A DNA stretch of 64,000 nt from Halobacterium sp. KA-4 (GCF_021028995.1 NZ_JAJJZG010000004.1:1-64000), one strand, 5' to 3'. Positions 1 through 9,918 are shown, counted from the first letter of the stretch. Translations and numbers: made by a program. The notes: generated by a model not told the origin, from the letters alone.

Positions 1-224
1 TCTAGTGGTACTGATTATTTTCCCATGTCGAGGAGAATACACCCATTTACAGTCTGTTCGGAATTCACCGGTGTCTGTTGCACGCTTAATCGGGTTCCTC
101 TGTTAGCTATGATTGGCGGATGTTGACCCACTCCTGGGCTTTACTCAGGTCGTACGGATCCCCAAGTCAGGAACCCCTTCGGGGTTAACCTCCCGGGCTG
201 TACTTAGCCTTCAGGAGTTCGTCT
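1..224. other. Leading non-coding stretch
   Basis: No supportable gene. Short open frames here have no initiation context or family resemblance. The stretch is downstream of the minus-strand regulator that ends at 225 and probably holds its 3' UTR. Confidence 0.4.
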
Positions 225-761
225 TCACTCACTACTCTCTTCGGCTTGATCGTCCGCAATTGGCTCGAGTGATTCTTCCATGCGTTCGAATTTGGCTTCA
301 CGAAGTTCCTCCTCTGACGGAGCTTTCGGTACGAATGATGCGCCCTCGGGCAGGTCAACATTCTCGCCCTCCAGGGGGTCCGAATCCGCAACCATCTTGC
401 AGATTTCCATATCTCGATTGAGCTTCCCAATCAACTGCTCGAACGATGTATCACGCTCGTGACGCAGCCGGCGCAGTTCTCGAACCTTCCGCTCGAACTC
501 TGTCTGTTCTGCCCAATCATAGATTCGCCGTCCAAGCACCGTGAGCTCATACCGCTTTTCGGTTCCATGCTCAGTTGGCCTGTGACTCACCGTGAAAATA
601 TCGCGTTCAACACCCTCGGATACCCGTGAGGATACTGTCGAAGAACTCACCGCAACCGCGTCGACGAGTTCGTTAAACGTCGCTGTTCCTGTCCCGATCT
701 CCGTGACGAGTTCCGGTGCGCCCTTCTGCCGGAGAAACCCCTCCAAGTCGTCTAATCCCAT
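225..761 (-). CDS. Winged-helix transcriptional regulator (HxlR/ArsR-like)
   Basis: A 178-aa protein. Residues about 8-95 form a winged helix: a helix-turn-helix around FNELVDAVAVSSSTVSSRV, then a wing ending in KRYELTVLGRRIYDW. A charged, probably coiled-coil segment (about 98-140) and a very acidic tail follow. The open frame runs 38 codons further upstream, but I chose the internal ATG at 761. A TATA box (789-794) lies about 30 bp before it, as expected for a leaderless haloarchaeal mRNA, and the extra residues do not look haloarchaeal. The target is unknown. It stands alone beside a transposase gene and could control itself. The fold is fairly sure; the ligand and regulon are not visible. 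Confidence 0.75.
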   Translation of the reverse strand: MGLDDLEGFLRQKGAPELVTEIGTGTATFNELVDAVAVSSSTVSSRVSEGVERDIFTVSHRPTEHGTEKRYELTVLGRRIYDWAEQTEFERKVRELRRLRHERDTSFEQLIGKLNRDMEICKMVADSDPLEGENVDLPEGASFVPKAPSEEELREAKFERMEESLEPIADDQAEESSE

Positions 762-788
762 CGTATCCACGCATTCGCCACCAGCCAC

Positions 789-794
789 TATAAA
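789..794 (-). promoter_or_regulatory. TATA box for the winged-helix regulator
   Basis: TTTATA on the minus strand, centred about 30 bp upstream of the ATG at 761. This spacing fits a leaderless transcript and decides the start codon of the regulator. Confidence 0.6.
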
Positions 795-1058
795 TCCAAC
801 CAATAGATAACTCACACCGATATTTGGACTATACCGTATTTCAGCCACAACCAATTCTTCAACTACAGCACGCACACCCCTTCATACATCCGCAGTCACA
901 AGTTCCAGACAGACAACCGACGCTAATGACTGGTCCTAATCCTACTCTAATCTATACCGATTTCTGCCAGTCCAGCGGAACCACACTACGTTTGAACCAC
1001 TCCACAATCTGGCTAGCGTCACGCCACCAGTGCAGTAGGGCGGCTCGGAGGCGGGATA

Positions 1059-2792
1059 ATGACGGGTGATCCGGCGGCGGTCGCTGAGTCAATCGTCGTT
1101 CACGCGGAGACGCTCTGTGAGCGTGAAGACCACCTCTGGGATGTCATTCGCCAGCTTTCGATTCCAGTTAACGATCTCGAGGACGCCCGTGACCAGAACA
1201 AGGCCGATTTCGAGACCGACGAAATGTTTCGCACGCTCCTATTCAAAGGGATCCGTGGGATCTCACAGAATGAATTAGCGCAACAGCTCGGTCGGAAGCC
1301 AAACCTCGTCAAGAGCTTCCACTTCGATATTACTGACCTCGAGAAGACGCCGACCCAACAGCAACTCTCGTACACGCACGGGAAATTCAGTGAGGACACT
1401 CAGGAAGTCCTCAACCGGACTGTGGCTGGCGTCCGGCAAGTCGCGCTCGACAATGATGTCCTCACAGAAGCTCTCGTGCCGTCCGTCCCAACCGAAACCG
1501 GGGAAGAGGAGTCACAGAGCACGAGCGAGTACAAGAAGGAGAAGGCTCAGAAGACGCTGACGCTTGCTCGCAAACACGTTATCCCCGAGTTTGACACGCA
1601 CCGAGCGGCCCACAAGTCGTACTCCGACGAGGTAATCCTGGATATGTTTGCGAGTATCTGCGCGAACAACGGGAGTGCCCACTCAGAAGCCGAGTACGGC
1701 TGGCTCACCGACGACGACCTCACCTGCGACGACTCAACGTTCCTACGGGCAATCAAGAAAATCGCAACACCCGAAGACTCGGACAACCAGCTCACGTTCG
1801 CGGAGTTCGAGGACGATGATTCGATGCCCGAGATTGACCAGATTCGGGACGCAGTTATGACGGCGTTCAACGCCGCCACGGAGAACATCATCAACTCAAT
1901 TCGCGGTGACGATCCCTTCGACTCACGGGAGACCGTTGCAGCCATCGACATCACGCACGAGCAGTTCCACGTCTGGCCGTGGGAAGACAAGGAAGCGGGA
2001 GTTGCGAAGCCAGACTACCCGAAGATGGTGAGCGGCTACAAGAAAGACGGCGAGTTCAAACGTGGATATAAATACGCGACTATCACGCTCGTTGGTGACC
2101 ACGCACCAATCGTCCTCGGTATTGAGCCGGTCAAAGAGAACTCCAAGTGGGAGCCGGATGGGTCTCCCTCCTATTCGAAGGCGGACCTGGTGGGACGATT
2201 GCTGGACCGCGCTGAGCAGTTCGTTGACCTGGATATGGTGATGTTCGACCGAGGATTCTACATCAATCAAGCGTACGCGAACGTGCACGAGCGCGACATT
2301 ACGTATCTCTCGCCGGTCCCGAGATACGAGGACGAATTGGCGGCAATCCAGGATATTCAGGAGCATCCGACGGCGGACGAGGCCGTCAAACACGATGTGG
2401 CACTCGAGATTGACGGTGAGGTACACCACGAGGCGGAGTTCCTCTATACGCCGAGCACGAGTGATGATGCTGACGGGAAGTACGCGGTCTTCGTGACCAA
2501 CCAGGACCGCGTTGAGCCGGCGGAGATTGCGAGTGTGGTGAACGGGTACAGTCGGCGGTGGGACATCGAAAACCAGTACAAGTCGATCAAGGACTTTCTG
2601 CCGAAAACGTCGTCGACGGACTACCGGCTTCGGTTGTGTAACTTCGCGCTGTCGACGCTGATCTATAATCTGTGGCGGCTCACAGACTATCTGATCAAGG
2701 TCGCACTCGAGAAGTCGATCCGGTCGCCGCCAGTGATTACGGCGAAGACGTTCGTACGGGCGTTAGGAGACTTCCTCCGGGAGCTCGGGTAA
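1059..2792 (+). CDS. IS4-type DDE transposase
   Basis: A 577-aa transposase with a DDE catalytic set. The first Asp is D297 (VAAIDITHEQF), the second is D397 (VMFDRGF), and the Glu is E504. Y497, R500, E504 and K511 fit exactly the Y-(2)-R-(3)-E-(6)-K signature of the IS4 superfamily. The N-terminal 290 residues (about 60-75 helix-turn-helix-like: ISQNELAQQLGRKPN) would bind DNA and oligomerise. The frame is intact, so the protein may be active. I could not find convincing terminal inverted repeats or a target duplication in the flanks, so element borders are not given. The gene-poor AT-richer flanks fit an insertion hot spot. Confidence 0.85.
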   Translation: MTGDPAAVAESIVVHAETLCEREDHLWDVIRQLSIPVNDLEDARDQNKADFETDEMFRTLLFKGIRGISQNELAQQLGRKPNLVKSFHFDITDLEKTPTQQQLSYTHGKFSEDTQEVLNRTVAGVRQVALDNDVLTEALVPSVPTETGEEESQSTSEYKKEKAQKTLTLARKHVIPEFDTHRAAHKSYSDEVILDMFASICANNGSAHSEAEYGWLTDDDLTCDDSTFLRAIKKIATPEDSDNQLTFAEFEDDDSMPEIDQIRDAVMTAFNAATENIINSIRGDDPFDSRETVAAIDITHEQFHVWPWEDKEAGVAKPDYPKMVSGYKKDGEFKRGYKYATITLVGDHAPIVLGIEPVKENSKWEPDGSPSYSKADLVGRLLDRAEQFVDLDMVMFDRGFYINQAYANVHERDITYLSPVPRYEDELAAIQDIQEHPTADEAVKHDVALEIDGEVHHEAEFLYTPSTSDDADGKYAVFVTNQDRVEPAEIASVVNGYSRRWDIENQYKSIKDFLPKTSSTDYRLRLCNFALSTLIYNLWRLTDYLIKVALEKSIRSPPVITAKTFVRALGDFLRELG

Positions 2793-3392
2793 CGCTTTTC
2801 TCACGCCGGGTTCATCGATTCAGTAGCGGTGGCGCTGTTCATTTCCGCTCATTTTCACGGTATCTGTCAGTAGTTCGGATGATGTTCAGTCGGTAAGTCG
2901 ATCTCGTCCGTTTTTCGCGCTGGTAGCGGACTCACTAACTTCCAGAATCCCAGTTTCGTTTGTAGGCTTAAAAGGACGCGAAGAATGTGGGCTACCCGTA
3001 GACGCCACCGAACCCAGTTGATACGTGCGCTAATGCAGTTGTTCTCGCGAATCAGCGCTTGATGCGTCCGTGCAGCGACCACGCAGCGGTTCGCCGGGAC
3101 GCGGCCGTTCTTGAACCACGGGTACCGAACTTATTCGGCATTCGTACTATTTTCCCGTCGACAAATGCCCATTCAAACTCCTTAATGTGGTGGTATCCAT
3201 CCTAATACTGGTTGAACACTAGGCAGAACACGATATTATCGCCTAAACGTCAACGCGTAGGTTAATGTAGTTGGTAGTGCTCGATTTTCTCGTATCGATG
3301 TGGCCTCACATCCAGGATAGCGTGAAATCAGTGGACGACCGGTTTAGTGAAATCGAATTTGTTGGACGTTCGGGTGAAACTGCGGGGGTAGC
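2793..3392. other. 600-bp gene-poor region between transposase and narK
   Basis: No open frame here has haloarchaeal composition or a recognisable family. The base composition is AT-richer than its surroundings, as in old insertion scars. The last about 60 bp must hold the narK promoter, and a G-rich GGGGG tract just before the ATG at 3393 may act as a weak ribosome-binding site. The first part probably contains the unrecognised 3' end of the transposable element. Confidence 0.4.
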
Positions 3393-4712
3393 ATGGCGCT
3401 GATACGGATGACCAAATACCGGACGCTGTTGCTCGCGACCATCGGGTTCAACTTCTCGTTTCTCATCTGGTTCTCGTTCGCGCCGTTCACCGAGCCGATG
3501 GCCAGCGAGTTCGGGCTGTCGCTGGCGGAAATCGGCCTACTCGCCAGCGCAAACATCTGGCTTGCACCGTTCGGGCGCGCGCTAACCGGCTGGCTATCAG
3601 ACAAATTCGGCGCGCCATCGGTGTTCGCCATTGTGTTGGGGTACGTCGGCGTGTTCTCCATCGCGTCGGCGTTCGCGCAGTCCTACGAGGTGTTCTTCGT
3701 TGAGCGCCTCATCGTCGCGACGGCCGGCATCACGTTCGTCGTCGGCATCCAGCACGTCGCCGAATGGTTCGAGGAAGAGAACCTCGGGCTCGCAGAGGGC
3801 ATCTACGCGGGCGTCGGGAACGCCGGCGCTGCGGGTGGCGCGCTCATCCTCCCGCGCGTGTTCGGAACGAACTGGAACGGCCCGCTATTTTCGACGAACT
3901 GGCGGGCGGCGTTCTTCTACACGGGCATCATCTCGATTCTGCTTGGGGTAGCGTACTTCACGCTCGGGGAAGCCGCCAAGAGCGAGGAAAAACGCCAGGC
4001 AACCAAGGACAGCGCGAGCTTCGCGGGCTGGGTGCACACCGCCACGCGGTACGGGACGCTCGTCCTCGCGCTCGCGTACGTGATGACGTTCGGCCTCGAA
4101 CTGTCGATGAACGGCTGGCTTGCGACCTACTACCGCGAGGGGTTCGACACGAACAACCTCGTGCTCGCGAGCACGTTCGCGGCGACGTTCTCCGTCGCAG
4201 CGGGCCTGCTGCGCCCTATCGGTGGCTACGTCAGCGACCGGCTGGCACGCGCCGAGCGCAACATCCTCCCAATCTTCACGGGCCACTACCGCGAGCAGTG
4301 GACGTTCACGGCGATGTCGTTCGTCGTCGTTGCGATGTTCGGGATGACGCTCGCTGGAATGTCGGGCGAGGTGTTGCTCGCGGTCGGCGCGGGGTTCCTC
4401 GTCGGGATGGGCTGTGCGTTCGCGGAGGGCGCCATCTTCGCGCAGGTGCCAGCGATGTTCCCGAACAGTTCGGGGGCGGTCGCGGGCGTCGTCGGCGGCG
4501 TCGGCACCATCGGCGGCATTGTCTACCCGTTGGTGTACTCGGCGCAGTTCATGCCGAACCTCCACACGGGCTACTCGGTGGTCGCGGCGTCGATGATCCC
4601 CATCCTCGTGCTGACAGCGTGGGTGTTCCAGCCGAGAATCGCAAGCGTCGCCAACGAGGCCGGCTTCGGCGACTCGACGTCGTCGGCGGTTGAGGCGCCG
4701 GGTGACGACTGA
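3393..4712 (+). CDS. narK: Nitrate/nitrite MFS transporter NarK
   Basis: A 439-aa, 12-helix major facilitator protein that brings nitrate across the membrane and may export nitrite. The two glycine-rich nitrate signatures of the NNP family are present: [11 protein letters not shown] in helix 5 and [12 protein letters not shown] in helix 11. The TGA stop overlaps the ATG of mobA by one base, so the two are coupled. The setting with mobA, nirA and nasA indicates assimilatory uptake rather than respiration. The first residues (MALIRMTKY) offer a second possible ATG five codons later. Confidence 0.93.
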   Translation: MALIRMTKYRTLLLATIGFNFSFLIWFSFAPFTEPMASEFGLSLAEIGLLASANIWLAPFGRALTGWLSDKFGAPSVFAIVLGYVGVFSIASAFAQSYEVFFVERLIVATAGITFVVGIQHVAEWFEEENLGLAEGIYAGVGNAGAAGGALILPRVFGTNWNGPLFSTNWRAAFFYTGIISILLGVAYFTLGEAAKSEEKRQATKDSASFAGWVHTATRYGTLVLALAYVMTFGLELSMNGWLATYYREGFDTNNLVLASTFAATFSVAAGLLRPIGGYVSDRLARAERNILPIFTGHYREQWTFTAMSFVVVAMFGMTLAGMSGEVLLAVGAGFLVGMGCAFAEGAIFAQVPAMFPNSSGAVAGVVGGVGTIGGIVYPLVYSAQFMPNLHTGYSVVAASMIPILVLTAWVFQPRIASVANEAGFGDSTSSAVEAPGDD

Positions 4713-5293
4713 TGCGGACGGGGCTCGTGCTCGCGGGTGGCCACTCGACGCGCTTCGGCGAGGCGGACAAGTCTGTCGCCACCGTCGACGAAAATCCGAT
4801 GGTGCGCCGCGTCGCCGAGCGAATCGACAGTGTCACTGACGAGCTCGTAGTGAACTGCCGGGACGACCAGCGGACGGCGATTACAGATGCCCTCGATGGC
4901 CTCGACTACCGGATGGCGGTCGACCCGATTCCTGACGAGGGGCCCGTTGCGGGAATGCGGACCGGGCTACGAGTTGCGCGTGGCGACAGGGTTGCCGTCG
5001 TCGCCTGCGACATGCCGCTGGCCGACCCCGAGTTGTTCGAGCGGCTCTTCGAGCGTTCGGGTACCGCTGCGGTCCCGCGCGCAGACGGCCACTTACAGCC
5101 GTTGCATGCCGTCTACGGTCGTCACGCGGCACGGTTCGCGTGCGACCGGACGCTCGCGAACGGGTCGCGTCGGCTGGCCGATGCGCTCGCGCGCCTCGAT
5201 CCAGTGGTCGTCGACGTCGCCTCCACGGACTCATTCACGAACATCAACACTAGAGATGATTTAGTGGGCGTACGTGGAATACTCAGCAGGTAG
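4712..5293 (+). CDS. mobA: Molybdenum cofactor guanylyltransferase MobA
   Basis: A 193-aa GTP:molybdopterin guanylyltransferase that makes the bis-MGD form of the cofactor used by NasA. The N-terminal nucleotide-binding loop LAGGHSTRFG followed by DKS is the family hallmark. DEGPVAGM, ACDMPL and the late NTRDDL are also typical. Length and order match MobA. It is translationally coupled to narK (TGATG), which places cofactor maturation in the same transcript as nitrate uptake, just upstream of the reductases. Confidence 0.93.
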   Translation: MRTGLVLAGGHSTRFGEADKSVATVDENPMVRRVAERIDSVTDELVVNCRDDQRTAITDALDGLDYRMAVDPIPDEGPVAGMRTGLRVARGDRVAVVACDMPLADPELFERLFERSGTAAVPRADGHLQPLHAVYGRHAARFACDRTLANGSRRLADALARLDPVVVDVASTDSFTNINTRDDLVGVRGILSR

Positions 5294-5429
5294 TTGGCAA
5301 ATATATCTGTATAAGGTCCTTTAGATTCTGACGTTCGTCTGCATACACGTACTGCAATTCGACTTTTTCAACGCTGACCTTTATTATCTAGACGAGAGAC
5401 TCCTCTAACTGTATTAGACGCGACGGTCG

Positions 5430-5445
5430 TCCGGATATATCCGGA
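5430..5445. promoter_or_regulatory. Perfect 16-bp palindrome over the nirA TATA region
   Basis: TCCGGATATATCCGGA is a perfect inverted repeat. Its central GATATATC is centred about 32 bp upstream of the nirA ATG, where the TATA box of a leaderless or near-leaderless haloarchaeal transcript is expected. A dimeric protein bound here would block TBP/TFB, so it is a strong operator candidate for the nirA-ORF-nasA unit. The regulator is not identifiable here. Confidence 0.6.
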
Positions 5446-5469
5446 AAACAAGCCCAAACACAAACCACG

Positions 5470-7242
5470 ATGGCACACAAGAAAGAAGAGTGGAAGGCCG
5501 AGCAGTACGGTGACGAAGTCAGAGCACAGCTCGAGGAGTTCGCCGAGCGCGGTTGGGAGGCAATTCCCGAGGAGGAACATGACCAGTGGTTCTCCCGGTT
5601 CAAGTTCTGGGGGGTATTCCACCAGCGCGGCGGCCAGGAGAGCTACTTCATGATGCGGTTGACCAACTGCGGCGGCGTCCTCGAACCCGACCAACTGCGG
5701 GCCATCGGCGAGGTCGCCCGCGACTACGCGCAGGGACCCACCGAGAACCCCGAGTTCGGGAACGGGTGGATCGACCTCACGACCCGCCAGTCCATCCAAC
5801 TGCACTGGCTCAAACTCGAAGATATCCCCGAAATCTGGGAGAAACTCGAAGCCGTCGGCGTCTCCTCGCGCTCAGCGGGCGGAGACACGATGCGCAACAT
5901 CTCCGGCTGTCCGGTCGCCGGAAAAGCCGACGAGTACGTCGAGAGCCGCGAACTCCTTGACGAGATTCAGGACGGCATCCGCGGGGACGACGACCTCGCG
6001 AACATGCCCCGCAAGTTCAACATCTCGGTGACTGGCTGCCGGCAGGGCTGCGCGCAGGACGCACTCAACGACATCGGCCTTGAACCCGCGCACAAATTCG
6101 TCGAGGGAGAAGAAGTCAAAGGCTTCAACGTCCGCGCCGGCGGCGGACTCGGCGGCCGCGAGCCCCGTGCGGCACGCCCGCTCGATATCTTCGTCACGCG
6201 CGACCAGGCCTACGACACCGTGCGCGCGTTCGTCGAACTGTACCACGAGGAAGGCAACCGCGAGAACCGCTCGAAGAACCGCGGGCGCTTCTTCGTCGAC
6301 GAGTGGGGCACCGACGAGATTCGGGACGCCCTCGATGAGCGCCTAGACTTCGACCTCGAATCCGCGGGCACAGACTTCCGCGGCGAGTACACGTACAACG
6401 CCGGCAAGCCGTCCGAGCGCGGCGCGCACGACCACGTCGGCGTCTACGACCAGGAGGACGGCCAGAACTACGTCGGCATCAGCGTCGCCCTCGGGCGGCT
6501 GCGTGCCGACGAAGCAATCGAACTCGCGGACCTCACCGACGAGTACGGCAGCGGGGAAGTCCGCTTGACGCGCCGGCAGAACCCCATCATCACGGACGTC
6601 GCGGACAAGGATCTCGACAACCTGCTTGCGGAGCCACTACTCGACAAACACAAGCCCGAGCCCAACCCCTTCGAGCAGGGCGCGATGGCCTGTACTGGCA
6701 CGGAGTTCTGCTCCCTTGCGCTCACGGAGACGAAGGCGCGGATGGCGCGGCTGTTGCGCTGGCTCGGGGACAACGTCGAAGTCCCCGACGATGTCGACCG
6801 CATTAAGATGCACTTCTCGGGCTGCACCGCGGACTGCGGGCAGGCGATGACCGCGGACATCGGCCTTCAGGGGATGCGCGCACGCAAGGACGGCGAGATG
6901 GTCGAAGCCGTCGACGTCGGCGTCGGCGGCGGCGTCGGCGAGGAGCCGACGTTCATCGACTGGGTGCGCCAGCGCGTCCCCGCCGACGAACTCCCGGGCA
7001 TGATTGCGAACCTCGTGCGGGCGTTCGCCGCGCTCCGCGAGGACGGACAGACGTTCCGCGAGTGGGTGGAGGCGACCGGCCACGAGACCATCGTCGAACT
7101 CGCAGAACCTGAGGAGGTCGAGGGGTACACGGATCCCTGTCTCTACGACGCCAAGCAGTCGTGGTACCCGTTCGCGGAGGGGGACAGTCCGGCGCCGACC
7201 GCCGCTGACGGCACGCCGCTGGCCACCGAAAGCGATGACTGA
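5470..7242 (+). CDS. nirA: Ferredoxin-dependent assimilatory nitrite reductase
   Basis: A 590-aa siroheme/[4Fe-4S] enzyme that reduces nitrite to ammonium with six electrons, probably from ferredoxin. It has the duplicated nitrite/sulfite reductase fold with two ferredoxin-like half domains. The four cluster and siroheme cysteines lie in CTGTEFC (about residue 409) and FSGCTADC (about 453). The N-terminal ISGCPVAG and SVTGCRQGC segments are typical of NirA. Sulfite reductase is the closest alternative, but the nitrate context argues for nitrite. It starts a new transcript after a 176-bp gap and overlaps the next 34-aa ORF (ATGACTGA). Confidence 0.92.
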   Translation: MAHKKEEWKAEQYGDEVRAQLEEFAERGWEAIPEEEHDQWFSRFKFWGVFHQRGGQESYFMMRLTNCGGVLEPDQLRAIGEVARDYAQGPTENPEFGNGWIDLTTRQSIQLHWLKLEDIPEIWEKLEAVGVSSRSAGGDTMRNISGCPVAGKADEYVESRELLDEIQDGIRGDDDLANMPRKFNISVTGCRQGCAQDALNDIGLEPAHKFVEGEEVKGFNVRAGGGLGGREPRAARPLDIFVTRDQAYDTVRAFVELYHEEGNRENRSKNRGRFFVDEWGTDEIRDALDERLDFDLESAGTDFRGEYTYNAGKPSERGAHDHVGVYDQEDGQNYVGISVALGRLRADEAIELADLTDEYGSGEVRLTRRQNPIITDVADKDLDNLLAEPLLDKHKPEPNPFEQGAMACTGTEFCSLALTETKARMARLLRWLGDNVEVPDDVDRIKMHFSGCTADCGQAMTADIGLQGMRARKDGEMVEAVDVGVGGGVGEEPTFIDWVRQRVPADELPGMIANLVRAFAALREDGQTFREWVEATGHETIVELAEPEEVEGYTDPCLYDAKQSWYPFAEGDSPAPTAADGTPLATESDD

Positions 7243-7339
7243 CGACGCGACGGTGTCGACGGCACCGATGGACGTCGCGCCCGAACTGTTCCCGACGAAC
7301 GCCGACCAGCCCGACCCCGCCGAGGTGGACGACGCGTGA
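7235..7339 (+). CDS. 34-aa acidic micro-protein between nirA and nasA
   Basis: This small frame starts at an ATG inside the nirA stop region (8-bp overlap). Its TGA overlaps the GTG start of nasA by four bases (GTGA). Overlap at both ends is the usual sign of translational coupling, so it is probably translated. The peptide is acidic and Pro/Asp-rich (PELFPTNADQPDPAEVDDA), with no cysteine, signal or membrane segment. It may only relay ribosomes from nirA to nasA, or it may be a small assembly factor. I recognise no family. Confidence 0.6.
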   Translation: MTDDATVSTAPMDVAPELFPTNADQPDPAEVDDA

Positions 7340-9429
7340 GTGAGCCCGTCCAAACCACGTGCATGCGGTGTGCGGTCGGCTGCGGCCACCTAACCGACCG
7401 CGTGGATGCCGGCTACGGCATCGGGACCGTGCGCGGCGACGTCACCCACCCCGTCAACCGCGGGCTGGCGTGCTCGCGCGGCGTCGAGGAAACGAAATCA
7501 CCCGATGGAACGTGGCTGACACGCCCGCTCGTGCGGATGGACGGCGACCTCCAGCCGACGACGTGGGACGTGGCGCTCTCCCGCATCGCCAACGAGTTCG
7601 GGGCCGCCCTCGACCGCGACCACAACAGCGTCGCCGTGCTCGGGAGCGGCCAGCAGACCAACGAGGCGGCGTACGCGCTCGGAAAACTCGCACGCGGCGG
7701 GTTCGGCACCCGCTACTACGACGCCAACACGACGCTCTGCATGGCGAGTGCGGTGACTGCCTACTACGACGCGTTCGGCAGCGACGCGCCGCCGTGCACG
7801 TACGACGACATCGAGGACGCGAAGACGCACGTCGTCTGGGGCGCGAACCCGGCGGTCGCCCACCCGGTGATGTTCCGCTGGATTTCCGAGAGCGCGACAG
7901 CCGACGACAGTGAACTCGTGGTTGTGGACCCGGTCGGCACGAAGACCGCCCAGGGGGCCGACGAACACGTCGCGCTCGAACCGGGGACGGACCTCGCGCT
8001 CGCACGGGCCGTGCTCGCTCGCGTCGTCGAACGCGGTGACGTCGACGAAGAGTTCGTCGAGGAAGCGACGACGGGCTTCAAGGAGCTACGCGGCGATCTC
8101 CCGGACCCGGAGGAGGCAGCGGCGACCGCCGATGTGGACGTGGAGACCGTCGACAAGCTCGCGGACGCCTTCCGGGAGCAGACGCTCGTCTACTGGGGGA
8201 TGGGCGTCAACCAGAGCACGCAGGGGACGGAGACGGCGGGCGCGCTCGTGGACCTCTGCCTCGCGACGGGGAACCTCGGCCCCGGAACCGGTCCGTTCTC
8301 GCTGACCGGGCAGGCGAACTCGATGGGCACGCGCGTGTGCTCCTCGAAGGGCTCGTGGCCGGGAATGCGGTCGTTCACGGACCCGGACGAGCGCCAGGTC
8401 GTCGCAGACGCGTGGAACGTCCCGGTCGAACGCCTCCCCGACGACCCCGGACCCGGGCCGGTCGGCCTCGTGAACGCCATCGATGACGGCCCGGTGGAGG
8501 CAGTCTGGACGGTCGCGACGAACCCCGCGGCGGGCCTGCCGGACGCCTCCGCCGCGCGCGAACACCTCGAAGACGCGTTCCTCGTCGCGCAGGACGCCTT
8601 CCACACGGAGACGACGGAACTCGCGGACGTCGTGTTGCCGGCGGCGACGTGGGGTGAGTCCTCGGGGACGGCGGTGAACATGGAGCGTCGCGTCTCCCGC
8701 ATCCGGCCGGCGTCGGACCTCGTGCCGGACGTGCGCACCGACCTCGACATCATCACGACCATCGGCGAGCTGCTCGTCCCCGGACTCCTCGGCGACCCCG
8801 ACCCCCGGGACGTCTTCGACGAACTCGCGGCGCTGACGGCGGGGACGCTAGCGGATCTCTCGGGCATCAGTTACGCGCGCCTCGACGACCAGCAAGCGGT
8901 CAGGTGGCCCGCGCCGGACGCAGTTTCGGAGGGCGGCTACCGCTACTACGACGACGGCGACTGGTCGTTCCCGACGCCCTCTGGGAAGGCCCGGTTCTCC
9001 ACGGGACGCCATGAGGGCCTCCCGGAGCCGACCAACGAGACGTACCCGTTGACGTTGACGACCGCTCGCGAGGCGGACGGTTACAACACGGGCGTGCGCT
9101 CCCGGGGCGAGGACGCGCCAGCGAATCCGCTCGCACGCATTAACCCTGAGACCGTCGAGGCTGCCGACATCGCGGCGGACGCCGACGTCGCGGTCGTCGA
9201 GTCCCGTCGCGCGAACGTCCCCGTGCGGGTGGAGGTGGACGACGCCGTACCGACGGGCCTCGTCTGGCTGCCGATTCACCACCCGGAGACGAACGCGCTG
9301 ACGCTCCCCGAGACCGACCCGCGCTCGGACGAGCCGAACTTCAAGCAGTGCGCGGTGCGCGTGCGGCCGGTCATCGACGAGGCGGCTGCGGGTACGCTCG
9401 GCGATGCGGAAGCGCCCGCCGACGACTGA
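7336..9429 (+). CDS. nasA: Assimilatory nitrate reductase catalytic subunit
   Basis: A 697-aa molybdopterin oxidoreductase reducing nitrate to nitrite in the cytoplasm. C9, C12, C16 and C46 ligate the N-terminal [4Fe-4S] cluster. NTTLCMAS supplies the probable Mo-ligand Cys of Nas/NarB-type enzymes. The molybdopterin dinucleotide-binding domain is at the C-terminus (from about residue 570: LTLTTAREADGYNTGVRS). There is no Tat signal, as expected for the assimilatory form. The GTG start overlaps the preceding micro-ORF. Formate dehydrogenase-like proteins share the fold, but gene order and lack of selenocysteine favour nitrate reductase. Confidence 0.9.
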   Translation: MSEPVQTTCMRCAVGCGHLTDRVDAGYGIGTVRGDVTHPVNRGLACSRGVEETKSPDGTWLTRPLVRMDGDLQPTTWDVALSRIANEFGAALDRDHNSVAVLGSGQQTNEAAYALGKLARGGFGTRYYDANTTLCMASAVTAYYDAFGSDAPPCTYDDIEDAKTHVVWGANPAVAHPVMFRWISESATADDSELVVVDPVGTKTAQGADEHVALEPGTDLALARAVLARVVERGDVDEEFVEEATTGFKELRGDLPDPEEAAATADVDVETVDKLADAFREQTLVYWGMGVNQSTQGTETAGALVDLCLATGNLGPGTGPFSLTGQANSMGTRVCSSKGSWPGMRSFTDPDERQVVADAWNVPVERLPDDPGPGPVGLVNAIDDGPVEAVWTVATNPAAGLPDASAAREHLEDAFLVAQDAFHTETTELADVVLPAATWGESSGTAVNMERRVSRIRPASDLVPDVRTDLDIITTIGELLVPGLLGDPDPRDVFDELAALTAGTLADLSGISYARLDDQQAVRWPAPDAVSEGGYRYYDDGDWSFPTPSGKARFSTGRHEGLPEPTNETYPLTLTTAREADGYNTGVRSRGEDAPANPLARINPETVEAADIAADADVAVVESRRANVPVRVEVDDAVPTGLVWLPIHHPETNALTLPETDPRSDEPNFKQCAVRVRPVIDEAAAGTLGDAEAPADD

Positions 9430-9489
9430 CGTTCCCGGGGTCTGGGAGCGTGGGAAATCTGCTTTTGGCAGCGCCGCGAACGCCACGCC

Positions 9490-9912
9490 ATGAACGAGGT
9501 CACGGAGACGCGGCGTATCGAAGCGTCGCCTGACGCCATCCGGGACGCGATGGTGGACGTCGAAGCGTTCGTCGAGTCCGCGGGCTTCGACGACGTCGAA
9601 GTCGATGGGGAGACGATTCGCGTGGCCAATCAAGTGGGTATCGCGGAACTCGAACTGGAACTCGTCGCCGTTGAGCGCGAGGGCGCGGATGTCGCCCACG
9701 AGCAACGCGACGGCATCTTTGAGGAGATGTGGACGACGTACACCGTGGAACCGCGAGCGGGCGGCGACGAGGTCGACGTTACGGCGCACACAGAGTTCAC
9801 GCTCGACGTGCCTGTAGTCGGTGACATCCTTGACGCGACGGTCATCCAGCGCCAGCGTCGCAAAGAACTGAACGCGCAACTGGACTGGCTGGAGGGAGAG
9901 ACCCGACGGTAG
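9490..9912 (+). CDS. SRPBCC (START/polyketide-cyclase-like) domain protein
   Basis: A 140-aa single-domain protein with the SRPBCC pattern: an N-terminal strand with EASPDAIRDAMVDVEAF, central antiparallel strands, and a long C-terminal helix (RQRRKELNAQLDWLEGE). Such proteins bind hydrophobic ligands or act as small cyclases and chaperones, and this one cannot be assigned further. It is separated from nasA by 60 bp with its own leader. It lies between nitrate assimilation and the oxidase operon without clear coupling to either. Confidence 0.75.
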   Translation: MNEVTETRRIEASPDAIRDAMVDVEAFVESAGFDDVEVDGETIRVANQVGIAELELELVAVEREGADVAHEQRDGIFEEMWTTYTVEPRAGGDEVDVTAHTEFTLDVPVVGDILDATVIQRQRRKELNAQLDWLEGETRR

Positions 9913-9918
9913 CGCGAC

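Noticed and set aside
113-421. Plus-strand frame of 102 aa opposite the winged-helix regulator
   Set aside because: It overlaps the better supported minus-strand gene, lacks acidic haloarchaeal composition and resembles no family.
2793-3392. Terminal inverted repeats for the IS4-type element
   Set aside because: I compared the two flanks of the transposase gene by eye and found no convincing matching ends, so no mobile-element borders are claimed.
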